Made by a program: the position numbers and the translations under genes. A stretch of DNA of 64,000 bases from Pricia antarctica (GTDB lineage: Bacteria > Bacteroidota > Bacteroidia > Flavobacteriales > Flavobacteriaceae), in assembly GCA_011050085.1 (NCBI GenBank), contig DRGL01000059.1, forward strand, positions 1 to 64,000, written 5' to 3'. This document shows positions 20,759-28,991 of the stretch, piece by piece. Below the pieces are notes generated by a model, which ran no database searches, was not told where the DNA came from, and worked only from the letters and a program-made list of their open reading frames with translations. Each line of letters opens with the position of its first letter. The stretch's first letter is position 1.

Positions 20759-21160
20759 TTACATTTGAATTTTTTCTAAAATGTAATCAGGGCATTTAAT
20801 AGGACGATTGGTTTTCTTGTCTAAAAATGCCAGCACCGTATTCGCTGTTGCTAAAATTTCTTGCTGTTCATTATAAATTTTGAAGTCAAATTCAATCTTG
20901 ACCATAGGGAGTTTTTTTAGGTGGGTTTCGACGGTAATGAGATCGTCATAAACGGCTGATTTTTTATAATTTACCGATAAGGAAATAACTGGCAACATTA
21001 TACCCTTTTCTTCCATACTTTTGTAAGATATTCCAAAACTCCTTAACCACTCGACCCTTCCCATCTCTAGATATTGCGCGTAGTTCCCGTGATATACTAC
21101 TCCCATTTGATCAGTTTCGGCGTAACGTACGCGGAAAGAAATTTTGTTAAAATCCATCAT
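20759..21160 (-). CDS. Acyl-CoA thioesterase (YbgC/4-hydroxybenzoyl-CoA thioesterase family)
   Basis: 133 residues, hot-dog fold. The active-site motif is RYAETDQMGVVYHGNYAQYLEMGRVEWLR, with the catalytic Asp in ETDQMG. The rest (VNYKKSAVYDDLITVETHL, FDFKIYN) fits YbgC-like thioesterases. Reaction: hydrolysis of short-chain or aromatic acyl-CoA. The start could be the first or second of two adjacent ATGs (21160 or 21157). It converges on the YigZ gene and is divergent from dnaA. Confidence 0.93.
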   Translation of the reverse strand: MMDFNKISFRVRYAETDQMGVVYHGNYAQYLEMGRVEWLRSFGISYKSMEEKGIMLPVISLSVNYKKSAVYDDLITVETHLKKLPMVKIEFDFKIYNEQQEILATANTVLAFLDKKTNRPIKCPDYILEKIQM

Positions 21161-21361
21161 GTATCGGTTTAAAATCCTATATTTAAAAGGTACGGTTTAT
21201 ATGATGTTTAACATGGTGAAAAAAAAGGGCAAATTCAATAGGGATTAGTTTTTTTTTTAGCTTTTTTGTTCACATATTTGCCCCACTGAGAAAGTAAGTC
21301 TCCTCCGACGGATTTCAACCACTGGCGTAATTTTCTAACCAACAAATAAGTAATTTTTAAC

Positions 21362-22786
21362 ATGGGTGTCACTGCTAATTCCGTATGGAACAACTGTTTG
21401 GTATTTATCAACGATAACATTCAACCGCAGGCATTCAAAACTTGGTTCGAACCTATCAAGCCAGTCAAGCTTTCCGATAATGCCTTGAGCATTCAGGTTC
21501 CCAGTAAATTTTTTTACGAATGGCTCGAAGAGCATTACGTAAAACTTTTAAAAGTTGCACTTACTAAAGAGCTCGGCGAAACTGCCAAATTGGTTTACGT
21601 TATCCGTATGGAGAATACGTATGGCAACAAAGAGCCCTTTACCGAAAAAATACCTAGTTCGAACAGGGGCAATATGGGTTCCCAAGAAATGGATGTACCC
21701 ATTAAATCGAAAAACCCGCAGTTAAAGAATCCCTTTGTTATACCAGGTATCCGAAATATTAAAATTGAGTCCCAATTAAATCCGAATTACAATTTTGATA
21801 ATTTTTTGGAAGGCGATGCGAACCGATTGGCTCGTTCGGCGGGTATGGCCGTCGCCAACAAACCAGGGGGTACTTCGTTTAATCCACTTTTAGTGTTTGG
21901 TGGTGTTGGTTTAGGAAAAACGCATTTGGCCCATGCCATAGGAGTTGAGATTAAGGATAAATATCCTGAGCGTACCGTACTCTACATTTCTGCCGAAAAG
22001 TTTACCCAACAATACATTGAATCGGTCAAGAAAAATACCCGAAATGATTTTATTCATTTTTATCAATTGATCGATGTGCTCATTATTGACGACGTGCAAT
22101 TTCTTTCTGGTAAATCGGGTACCCAAGATGTTTTCTTTCACATCTTCAACCACTTACATCAAAATGGAAAACAGGTCATTTTAACCTCCGACAAGGCACC
22201 TGTAGATATGCAAGATATTGAGCAAAGGCTCTTATCACGTTTTAAGTGGGGGCTTTCCGCAGAATTACAGAATCCTGATTACGAGACTAGGGTTTCCATT
22301 CTTAAAAATAAGTTATACCGTGATGGGGTCGAAATGCCAGAGGATATTATCGATTATGTTGCCAAAAATATAAAGACAAATATTCGTGAGCTTGAAGGTG
22401 CTGTCATCTCATTAATTGCCCAATCATCATTCAACAAAAAAGAGGTAACGCTAGAGCTTGCCCAACAGGTTGTAGAGAAATTCGTTAAGAATACGAAACG
22501 TGAAGTATCCATAGAATATATTCAAAAGGTAGTTTCCGATTATTTCGAGATGGATGTCGCTACGCTACAATCCAAAACCCGTAAAAGACATATTGTTCAG
22601 GCGCGCCAATTGGCTATGTTCTTCGCCAAAAAATTGACGAAAGCTTCTTTAGCTAGTATTGGTTCGCAAATTGGAAAACGTGATCACGCAACAGTTCTGC
22701 ATGCTTGTAAAACCGTAGACAACCTTGCGGAGACCGATAAGCAATTCCGGAAATATATAGAAGACCTTCGGAAGAAATTGTCATAG
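21362..22786 (+). CDS. dnaA: Chromosomal replication initiator DnaA
   Basis: 474 residues. Domain I 1-85 (VWNNCLVFINDNIQPQAFKTWFEPI), linker domain II to about 135, AAA+ domain III with Walker A GGVGLGKTHLA, Walker B LIIDDVQFLSG and sensor LLSRFKWG, then DNA-binding domain IV with the DnaA signature IGKRDHATVLHACK. It unwinds oriC and regulates transcription. The 200-bp upstream region has no recognisable TTATCCACA box cluster, so oriC is not evident here. Confidence 0.98.
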   Translation: MGVTANSVWNNCLVFINDNIQPQAFKTWFEPIKPVKLSDNALSIQVPSKFFYEWLEEHYVKLLKVALTKELGETAKLVYVIRMENTYGNKEPFTEKIPSSNRGNMGSQEMDVPIKSKNPQLKNPFVIPGIRNIKIESQLNPNYNFDNFLEGDANRLARSAGMAVANKPGGTSFNPLLVFGGVGLGKTHLAHAIGVEIKDKYPERTVLYISAEKFTQQYIESVKKNTRNDFIHFYQLIDVLIIDDVQFLSGKSGTQDVFFHIFNHLHQNGKQVILTSDKAPVDMQDIEQRLLSRFKWGLSAELQNPDYETRVSILKNKLYRDGVEMPEDIIDYVAKNIKTNIRELEGAVISLIAQSSFNKKEVTLELAQQVVEKFVKNTKREVSIEYIQKVVSDYFEMDVATLQSKTRKRHIVQARQLAMFFAKKLTKASLASIGSQIGKRDHATVLHACKTVDNLAETDKQFRKYIEDLRKKLS

Positions 22787-22924
22787 CCTATTTTCTGTAG
22801 GATGCTGTTGGATAGGTTTGATTGATATTGAAATTCTCGGACTAAAGTTATTCGTATGCACTAGGAAAGGGTATTACCCCAAACTTGATTATTGCGCATT
22901 CTTCTTAAATTTCAAAATGCTACA

Positions 22925-23374
22925 ATGAAAACTAAAATTCTTATGGTATGCCTAGGTAATATTTGTAGGTCTCCATTGGCAGAGGGAATTCTTAGAAGTA
23001 AAATCAATTCCGAAACGGTTTTTGTAGATTCAGCGGGTACCGGTGGTTATCATATTGGAAATCCTCCTGATCCCCGCTCCATAGCTATTGCGCATAAATA
23101 CGGTCTGAATATAGAAGGTCAGCGCTGTAGAAAATTTGAAGTTTCAGATTTTCATGAATTTGATGTGATTTATGTAATGGATAAGGCGAATTACCAAAAT
23201 GTGGTTAGTTTAGCGCAAAATAAAGCGGATAGGGAAAAAGTGAAATTAATTTTAGAAGAAATAGACCTTCCAGAAAAGCAAGTGCCCGACCCTTATTATG
23301 ATGAGGAGGATAGTTTCGAAAACGTATACCAGCTTCTCAATACGGCCTGTGAAGCTATTTCTGAGAGACTATGA
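22925..23374 (+). CDS. Low-molecular-weight protein tyrosine phosphatase
   Basis: 149 residues from ATG 22925 (a TTG at 22892 is in frame, but the ATG puts the P-loop at the expected place). The catalytic loop is CLGNICRSPLAEG (C-x5-R-S) near residue 8, with the general acid in DPYYDEEDSFENVY. It dephosphorylates phosphotyrosine or small aryl phosphates; in other bacteria the class controls capsule export kinases. No Wzc-like kinase is in view. It lies between dnaA and an RsmI-like methyltransferase gene. Confidence 0.95.
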   Translation: MKTKILMVCLGNICRSPLAEGILRSKINSETVFVDSAGTGGYHIGNPPDPRSIAIAHKYGLNIEGQRCRKFEVSDFHEFDVIYVMDKANYQNVVSLAQNKADREKVKLILEEIDLPEKQVPDPYYDEEDSFENVYQLLNTACEAISERL

Positions 23375-23435
23375 TGCTGCCCGTACGAATTACAATCATA
23401 CTAAACTAAAATCGCAACTGAACCCTTTAATATAG

Positions 23436-24158
23436 ATGGTAACGAAAACTTCTGACAAAGGAAAACTCTATTTGATACCCGTTACTTTAGGTGATAACGA
23501 GCCTTTAGAGGTTTTACCTATTTCCATAAAAAAAACAGTTGAGCGTATCGACCACTACATCGTTGAGAACGAAAAGTCGGCGCGGCGATTTATAAAAAAA
23601 ATAAGTTCGGGTAAAGTACAATCCGCACTCAAAGTATCCGTTCTCAATAAGTTTACGGAAATTCAAGAAATTCCAAGTTTTTTGACTCCCTGTTCCCAAG
23701 GCTATGATGTTGGTATTATTTCAGAGGCCGGATGCCCCGGAATTGCCGATCCCGGGTCTGATGTGGTTCAGATTGCTCATGAAAAAGGAATACAGGTGGT
23801 TCCCTTAGTCGGACCTTCATCCATTACGCTCGCCCTAATGGCCAGCGGAATGAACGGACAGAACTTCGCTTTCAATGGCTATCTGCCAATAGATGCAACC
23901 GAGAAAAAAGCGGTCATAAAACGTTTAGAAAAAATTTCTAAGGATATAAATCAGAGCCAACTTTTTATTGAAACCCCCTATCGTAACGATAAATTACTTG
24001 CCGAACTCATCAAAGTCCTACATCCAAATACGCGATTATGTGTGGCCTGCGATATTACCCTTCCTACCGAATATATTCTCACCCAGACTGCGGCAGCATG
24101 GAAAAAAACCAAACTCGAACTCCATAAGCGTCCTGCTATTTTTATTTTGCAGGCGTAA
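23436..24158 (+). CDS. RsmI-like SAM-dependent methyltransferase (tetrapyrrole methylase fold)
   Basis: 240 residues. The tetrapyrrole-methylase/RsmI signatures SEAGCPGIADPGSDVVQIAHEKG and VPLVGPSSITLALMASGMNGQ are intact, and FNGYLP plus FIETPYRND occur as in 16S rRNA 2'-O-cytidine methyltransferases. Flavobacteria often carry a second, shorter RsmI relative, and this copy fits that type (LIPVTLGDNEPLEVLPISIK at the start instead of the usual LYLVPTPIGN). Target RNA is therefore uncertain. Start ATG at 23436. Confidence 0.85.
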   Translation: MVTKTSDKGKLYLIPVTLGDNEPLEVLPISIKKTVERIDHYIVENEKSARRFIKKISSGKVQSALKVSVLNKFTEIQEIPSFLTPCSQGYDVGIISEAGCPGIADPGSDVVQIAHEKGIQVVPLVGPSSITLALMASGMNGQNFAFNGYLPIDATEKKAVIKRLEKISKDINQSQLFIETPYRNDKLLAELIKVLHPNTRLCVACDITLPTEYILTQTAAAWKKTKLELHKRPAIFILQA

Positions 24159-24475
24159 TTAGTTGATTTAAGCCATCAAATAGTAAATAAAGTCGAAAAG
24201 CGTAATTTCAATGCGCTTTGTACAATTTTTCTTTCCAACTGTACAATAACAAAGAGCGGTTTCCCGATTATTTTCGAGATTGCCACCAGTTAGCAAATTC
24301 CCCTAGATTAAGCATTTCCCCCTCAATACGGTTACATCCCCCATCAATACGTTTACATCCCCCATAATATTCCCCCAACCTAATTCTTTTGCCTTATAAA
24401 TAAACAGTCACTGTACTGTTCAAATATTACTTAATCATAATTATTAACCGCCAAAGTGCGCTAACACTCATTAAA
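24159..24475. other. 317-bp regulatory gap with direct and inverted repeats
   Basis: No ORF. It contains an inverted repeat TTGTACA (24218-24224) / TGTACAA (24240-24246), tandem 21-bp repeats at 24318-24363, a near-consensus promoter box TTCTTTTG at 24384-24391, and nested half-sites AACAGT-CACTGT-ACTGTT at 24403-24420. The order repeats, promoter, leader, gene suggests an activated promoter for the acyltransferase gene at 24476. Confidence 0.55.
24318..24363 (+). repeat. Tandem direct repeats (about 21-bp period), possible activator site
   Basis: Two units of CCCCC(A)TCAATACGKTTACAT start at 24318 and 24338, with TCAATACG at 24323 and 24344 (period 21), and a further CCCCC at 24359. A 21-bp spacing places copies on the same DNA face. 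The core TACGTTTAC resembles the LytTR half-site pattern; the other copy, TACGGTTAC, fits less well. Confidence 0.6.
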
Positions 24476-25186
24476 ATGAAAAATATTGTAATTATTGGAG
24501 CCTCAGGTCACGGGAGTGTGATTCTAGATTGTATTGAAAAAGAAGGTAAATATAACGTTTTCGGATTTGTAGATTCCTTTAAGGAAAAGGGGGAAATAAA
24601 AAACGGATACCAGATTTTGGGTAGCGAATATGATTTGCCGTCGTTGATGGAAATGTTCGATATATATGGTGGAATTGTCGCTATCGGTGACAACTGGACC
24701 CGCAAGCGGGTAGTAGACAGAATTTCTGTGATAGCCCCAAGTTTCAAATTTATCTCATCGATACATCCGAACGCGAGTATAGGCAAAGAAGTATACATCG
24801 GTCGCGGTACTATTATCATGCCCGGTGCGGTAGTTAACGCAAATTCTATTGTAAAGGACTTCTGTATAGTGAATACCAATGCTTCATTAGGACATGATGG
24901 CGTTATGGAAGACTACTCAAGCTTAGCCTGTGGCGTTTGCTGCGGAGGAGGCCTGTCGTTAGGAGCGTTTTCGGCAGTTTCTGCAGGGGCCGTTATTAGG
25001 GAAAATATCAGCGTAGAATCTCATACGGTCATCGGTGCCGGCGCTCTGATACTTAAAGACCTTCCCGATTGTGTAGTCGCCTTTGGGTCACCGGCATATA
25101 TAGTAAAAACAAGGGCAATCGGCGATTGCTACCTGAGTGGCGGAAAAAGAAATATTCAGGTATTACCTATCGTAGCGAGTGCCTAG
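24476..25186 (+). CDS. NeuD/PglD-like sugar O- or N-acyltransferase
   Basis: 236 residues. Rossmann-like N-terminal domain 1-75 (IVIIGASGHGSVILDCIEKEG) followed by left-handed beta-helix hexapeptide repeats from about 95 (IHPNASIGKEVYIGRGTIIMPGAVVNANSIVKD), with the catalytic-type His in NTNASLGHDGVMEDY. The fold and motifs are those of sialic-acid or bacillosamine acetyltransferases used in surface glycan synthesis. No glycosyltransferase cluster is nearby. It is followed after 61 bp by a secreted FN3 protein, so it may modify a surface polymer; that link is inferred. Confidence 0.88.
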   Translation: MKNIVIIGASGHGSVILDCIEKEGKYNVFGFVDSFKEKGEIKNGYQILGSEYDLPSLMEMFDIYGGIVAIGDNWTRKRVVDRISVIAPSFKFISSIHPNASIGKEVYIGRGTIIMPGAVVNANSIVKDFCIVNTNASLGHDGVMEDYSSLACGVCCGGGLSLGAFSAVSAGAVIRENISVESHTVIGAGALILKDLPDCVVAFGSPAYIVKTRAIGDCYLSGGKRNIQVLPIVASA

Positions 25187-25247
25187 AAAGCTACTTTTTA
25201 TGCCAACTCGCTATAATAAAAAATACTATTATAATTAAAAGAACATC

Positions 25248-26765
25248 ATGAAATCAAAACACTATCTATTTATTATAATGAGCTTATTAAGTATAAAATT
25301 ATGGGCTCAAAATGCACATAACTCTAACAACGCAGCATCATTCGAAAATGAGGCCAATGGCGTGAACGGTTGGTCAGGTAGTGCCACAATTTCTTCCGAT
25401 GGTACAGATTCACAAAATGGTAATTTTTCCATACGGGCAGTTTCAACGGCTTCGAACGGCCGTACTTTAACCTACACCTACAATGCACAGATTGGGCAAC
25501 AATACACCATTCGCATATGGGCGAAAGCAGGACCACAGGTTTCGGCACCCGCAGCTCCCGCATTTGCTGTATGGTCCGGTATGACTGGGTTTTCGACCAC
25601 ACCTATTCTGGGCTCGGCATGGTCGGAATATGTATTCAATGTGACGGCAACCTCTTCTTCTCCCCTAATAAGGGTTTATACAAGCAATTCATCGACAAAC
25701 GGTACGGCAGGCAATACTATCTTCATCGATAACGTCTCTATACTCCCCTTAAACGCAGACGGCGAGCCCCCAAGTTCGGTAACATCCTTAGCCGCCAATG
25801 GCACCTCCACAACGGGTACACAACTCTCATGGTCGGCTTCTACGGACAACGTGGGGGTGACAAACTATCGTGTCTTTCAAAACGGGACACAAATTGGTAC
25901 AACCGCCTTACTACAGTATACCGCTAATGGTCTTACGGAAAATACGTCGTACAACTTCAACATTCGGGCTATAGATGCAGCCGGTAATGTCTCCGCACCG
26001 GGCAATACGGTCAATATTACAACAACCGGTGGTACCGACTCAGAGTCGCCTAGCGCGGTCACGACCTTATTGGCTTCGGGCACTACTGCTACAGGTACGC
26101 AGCTCTCATGGTCGGCCTCAACGGACAACGTGGGGGTAACGGGCTATCGGGTTCTTCGAGACGGAACCCAGATAGGAACTCCTGTAGGTACGACCTATTC
26201 AGCCAGTGGCCTTAATGCAAACACATCCTACGCTTTCACGGTGCGGGCAGTCGACGCCGCTAACAACGTGTCCGCCAGCGGAAATACGGTAAACATAACT
26301 ACAGAGGAATCCGGCACCGGTGTCATAGATTACACTTCGGTAAATTCCAATTTGCCCTCAGTCGATTGGCAGGCAAATAATTTGTTCGCGGCCCAGACTA
26401 TGGCCATTGGAACAACTGATACTCAGGGTTACGCTTTGGCCGTAGCCGGAGACATTGTGGCTGAAAGCATCAAGGTGGCACTGCAAACCAATTGGCCCGA
26501 TTTTGTTTTTGAAGAAGAGTATGCCCTGCCCCCATTAAAGGAAGTGGAGAGACACATACGTGAAAAAGGATATTTGATGAACATGCCTAGTGCCTATGAA
26601 GTCAAGGCAAATGGTATTGATCTTGGTGAAATGAATGCCCTTTTATTACAGAAAATAGAGGAGCTAACCTTATATCTCATTCAGCAGGATAAGAAAATTA
26701 GGGAACTTGAGCTGAAGAACAAAAATAGTGCTTTGGTCCAGAACACCTTTGAAAAAGAAAAATAA
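25248..26765 (+). CDS. Secreted protein with carbohydrate-binding-like domain, two FN3 repeats and a coiled-coil flavobacterial tail
   Basis: 505 residues with signal peptide (MKSKHYLFIIMSLLSIKLWAQ). Residues 22-165 look like a jelly-roll carbohydrate-binding module (GWSGSATISSDG, YTIRIWAKAGP, IFIDNVSILPL). Two fibronectin type III repeats follow (175-262, 268-353), nearly identical around LSWSASTDNVGVT; their DNA copies have a 279-bp period (25824 and 26103). Residues 358-505 form a conserved module seen at the ends of many Bacteroidota proteins (YALAVAGDIVAESIKVALQ, then YALPPLKEVERHIREKGYL, a helical EMNALLLQKIEELTLYLIQQDKKI coiled coil). That tail is not the Por sorting domain; it may trimerise. 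Function: adhesin or structural surface protein, not established. Confidence 0.8.
   Translation: MKSKHYLFIIMSLLSIKLWAQNAHNSNNAASFENEANGVNGWSGSATISSDGTDSQNGNFSIRAVSTASNGRTLTYTYNAQIGQQYTIRIWAKAGPQVSAPAAPAFAVWSGMTGFSTTPILGSAWSEYVFNVTATSSSPLIRVYTSNSSTNGTAGNTIFIDNVSILPLNADGEPPSSVTSLAANGTSTTGTQLSWSASTDNVGVTNYRVFQNGTQIGTTALLQYTANGLTENTSYNFNIRAIDAAGNVSAPGNTVNITTTGGTDSESPSAVTTLLASGTTATGTQLSWSASTDNVGVTGYRVLRDGTQIGTPVGTTYSASGLNANTSYAFTVRAVDAANNVSASGNTVNITTEESGTGVIDYTSVNSNLPSVDWQANNLFAAQTMAIGTTDTQGYALAVAGDIVAESIKVALQTNWPDFVFEEEYALPPLKEVERHIREKGYLMNMPSAYEVKANGIDLGEMNALLLQKIEELTLYLIQQDKKIRELELKNKNSALVQNTFEKEK
25770..26310 (+). repeat. Tandem FN3-coding repeat, 279-bp period
   Basis: Two successive units inside the secreted protein gene share long near-identical DNA, for example CTCTCATGGTCGGC at 25824 and 26103, continuing through ACGGACAACGTGGGGGT. 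The close identity points to recent internal duplication or gene conversion. Confidence 0.75.
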
Positions 26766-27151
26766 GGGCTAGTAAAGACGCTGAGAAAACAACAATACTA
26801 CGTCTATGTAATATAAGATATTATCTATAACGTACAGTTTACTTTCGCCCATATTGGCAGCAGTGAGGTTAAAGAGGTGAATATGGAGAAGCATTGTAAA
26901 TACTAGCTAGACATTTAGCGCTACCTCTATGTCCATTTTCCGACGTAAGTTAATTATAATTATCTCATGAGGTCGGAGAGACTGTTCATGAATTTATTTT
27001 ATGATTTCAATAGCTTGTAAAAAATGAATTAATTACTGGAATCGGTAGTTAATGTAAAACTTCGTTCAGCGAAAATCTTCCCCCAAACTTTGAGTTGTTC
27101 GTTGATAAAAATGAACATTTTGAGGACTTTAACATGATATGCTTATAAATA
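26766..27151. other. Gap upstream of tyrosinase, no gene seen
   Basis: About 386 bp of AT-rich sequence before the promoter box at 27152. No ORF of note, no clear terminator after the FN3 protein gene, and no RNA gene recognised. The boundary may mark the left edge of the tyrosinase/copper region. Confidence 0.5.
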
Positions 27152-27159
27152 TAATTTTG
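27152..27159 (+). promoter_or_regulatory. TAnnTTTG (-7) box upstream of tyrosinase gene
   Basis: TAATTTTG matches the Bacteroidota -7 consensus 38 nt before the chosen ATG at 27198. No TTTG -33 element at the usual 19-21 nt distance was found, so the call rests on one element. Confidence 0.4.
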
Positions 27160-27197
27160 TATGCAACAGATTGTTGCGTACCAAACAAATCATTCTG

Positions 27198-28577
27198 ATG
27201 GTGGGAAACAAGTTTTTAATAATTGGCACATTTCTTTATTGCTGTTCGTTCACATCCTTTTCGCAAAGTATTCGAAAAGGTTTTGACGAGATGACGGATC
27301 AGGAAATATCGGGCCTGGTCAGCGCTTTTTATGACCTCAGGAACGGTCCGGATATTTTCAATGACATGGCAACTTACCATGCAAACTTTTTCAATTTTGA
27401 CAACACAGCAGATCCAACGAGGCAGGACTTGCATTTTAACCTGCCTGAAGAGGCCGAGCGTGAGATTTTTTTAGCCTGGCATAGAATGATGATCTTTGAA
27501 ATGGAGCAGGCTGTTCAGGAAATCAATCCGAAATTAAGCCTGGGATTCTGGGATAATTCAATTTATCAGTCGTCTGGAGATGAACTATGGGCACAGAATT
27601 TTTTGGGAAGTTTTGATACTAACTGGACCTTGAACAGGAATTTCGGGCAGGGAGGCCCTCTGCCAACGCCTAATCAGATTTCCGACTTAATGAATATGAA
27701 CGACTTTTTCGATTTTTCCAATGAATTGGAAAGAAGGCCTGTACACAGGGGTGCCCACGTATGGACCGGAGGTGCCATGCCCACACCTCTTTCACCAAGG
27801 GATCCGGCATTTTTTTTCCACCATGTATTTGTGGACAAGGTTTGGCACGATTGGGAGGAAATTCACCAAAGTTCCTCTTTCATCGCAACATCTTTGTTAC
27901 GGTATGATGGAACCTATATATTTGACGGAGAAGTTTTGCCAGCAGTTGATCCTAATGATATAAAGGATAGTAGGGTCTTGGGAGTTTTTTATGGAGAGAA
28001 TGGTCTTGCACAACTGGATAACTATATCGTGAGCAATACGTATAATCCGGAAGAAATATTTTATTATCAGTATACTATTGAGGCTGGTAATAATTTCATC
28101 GTTCCTCCCGGAGCCGTTGCAAGCATAGAATCAGTAAATGAAGTCAATCTGGTGCCCGGCTTTGAAGCTGCAGCTGGTTCTTCATTTAGGGCTTCAATCG
28201 ATACCCAAATCCTGCCAATATTTGCCCCGTCATTCCAGTTCAGCCAAAGACAGACAAAACCATATCCCTACTCTGATAAGCTATTTGAAGCCATTGTCTG
28301 GGAGGAAGGAGGAGATCTTTTAAATGATGAACCTATTATTATCAGCGCTTCGCCGAACCCGTTCCGGGATACCATCACCATTAAATTGAGTGAGAAAAAG
28401 GACTGCGTAGTTGAGGTTTTTAATCAGATGGGTATGCCAGTGAAACAAGAAAACTTTCAAAATACGGATACATTGGTAATTAAAGACCTTTATGGTTTGA
28501 CATCCGGTTTGTATGTAATACGCGTATCGGATGCAAATGGTAACCTTTTGGTCGTAAAACGCGTAGTTAAGTTGTAA
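27198..28577 (+). CDS. Secreted tyrosinase-family copper protein with T9SS sorting domain
   Basis: 459 residues from ATG 27198 (an in-frame TTG at 27171 would lengthen the signal n-region). Signal peptide MVGNKFLIIGTFLYCCSFTSFSQ. Copper site A histidines are likely H61, H79 and H95 (FLAWHRMMIFEME); site B H183-x3-H187 (PVHRGAHVW) and H208/H209 (FFFHHVFVDKVWHDWEE). Residues about 375-459 form a Por C-terminal sorting domain (ISASPNPFRDTITIKLS ... GLTSGLYVIRV), so it is exported by Sec and then T9SS. Family reaction: o-hydroxylation and/or oxidation of phenols with O2. Arginine is coded mostly by AGG/AGA here, unlike dnaA or trmD nearby, consistent with acquisition. Confidence 0.9.
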   Translation: MVGNKFLIIGTFLYCCSFTSFSQSIRKGFDEMTDQEISGLVSAFYDLRNGPDIFNDMATYHANFFNFDNTADPTRQDLHFNLPEEAEREIFLAWHRMMIFEMEQAVQEINPKLSLGFWDNSIYQSSGDELWAQNFLGSFDTNWTLNRNFGQGGPLPTPNQISDLMNMNDFFDFSNELERRPVHRGAHVWTGGAMPTPLSPRDPAFFFHHVFVDKVWHDWEEIHQSSSFIATSLLRYDGTYIFDGEVLPAVDPNDIKDSRVLGVFYGENGLAQLDNYIVSNTYNPEEIFYYQYTIEAGNNFIVPPGAVASIESVNEVNLVPGFEAAAGSSFRASIDTQILPIFAPSFQFSQRQTKPYPYSDKLFEAIVWEEGGDLLNDEPIIISASPNPFRDTITIKLSEKKDCVVEVFNQMGMPVKQENFQNTDTLVIKDLYGLTSGLYVIRVSDANGNLLVVKRVVKL

Positions 28578-28616
28578 AAATGGAGGTCAAGGTACTCTTC
28601 ACGCATAACTAAAGGT

Positions 28617-28982
28617 TCAATGATTTCCATGATTCATTCGGGTGGTCTCCGGATTCCTGTATTTGCAGCATTCTGGGAGTTTTGCATAAACCCCTTCTGG
28701 GGCCGTAAATCCATCGGAATCGTGCCCAACTTCCGAGATTTTCTTTTGAATGTCCTGTACCGAACATTTTCTTTCATCTATAATAGCTTTGAACTCTTTG
28801 GTTTCCGGGCTCCACTGAGCAAATTTTACGCCTTTCATTTTTATCGTCGCGGTTTCAATGCGGTTCTTGCACATCCCACAATTTCCCTTGACCTCAAAAC
28901 TTACTGATTTATTCTTTTCCTGACTATGTGCCAGAACTGTTCCAAAAAGTAAAAGAAGGGTAAACAATATTGGCTTTTTCAT
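28617..28982 (-). CDS. Secreted heavy-metal-associated (HMA) domain protein
   Basis: 121 residues. Signal peptide MKKPILFTLLLLFGTVLAHSQ, then an HMA/CopZ-like ferredoxin fold (SVSFEVKGNCGMCKNRIETA) with metal-binding CGMC and the second half KFAQWSPETKEFKAII. The C-terminus has CC and His residues (PECCKYRN ... MNHGNH) that might add metal ligands. A periplasmic Cu(I) carrier is the simplest reading. It lies 9 bp downstream of a TonB receptor on the same strand, so receptor and binding protein form one unit, and its 3' end faces the tyrosinase gene. Confidence 0.88.
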   Translation of the reverse strand: MKKPILFTLLLLFGTVLAHSQEKNKSVSFEVKGNCGMCKNRIETATIKMKGVKFAQWSPETKEFKAIIDERKCSVQDIQKKISEVGHDSDGFTAPEGVYAKLPECCKYRNPETTRMNHGNH

Positions 28983-28991
28983 GTTGTTATA

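Noticed and set aside
21161-21361. oriC next to dnaA
   Set aside because: No cluster of TTATCCACA-like boxes and no clear unwinding element in the 200 bp upstream of dnaA; a single palindrome ATGTTTAACAT is not enough.
24318-24376. Short CRISPR array
   Set aside because: The spaced copies are contiguous 21-bp repeats with no unique spacers, and no cas genes are present.
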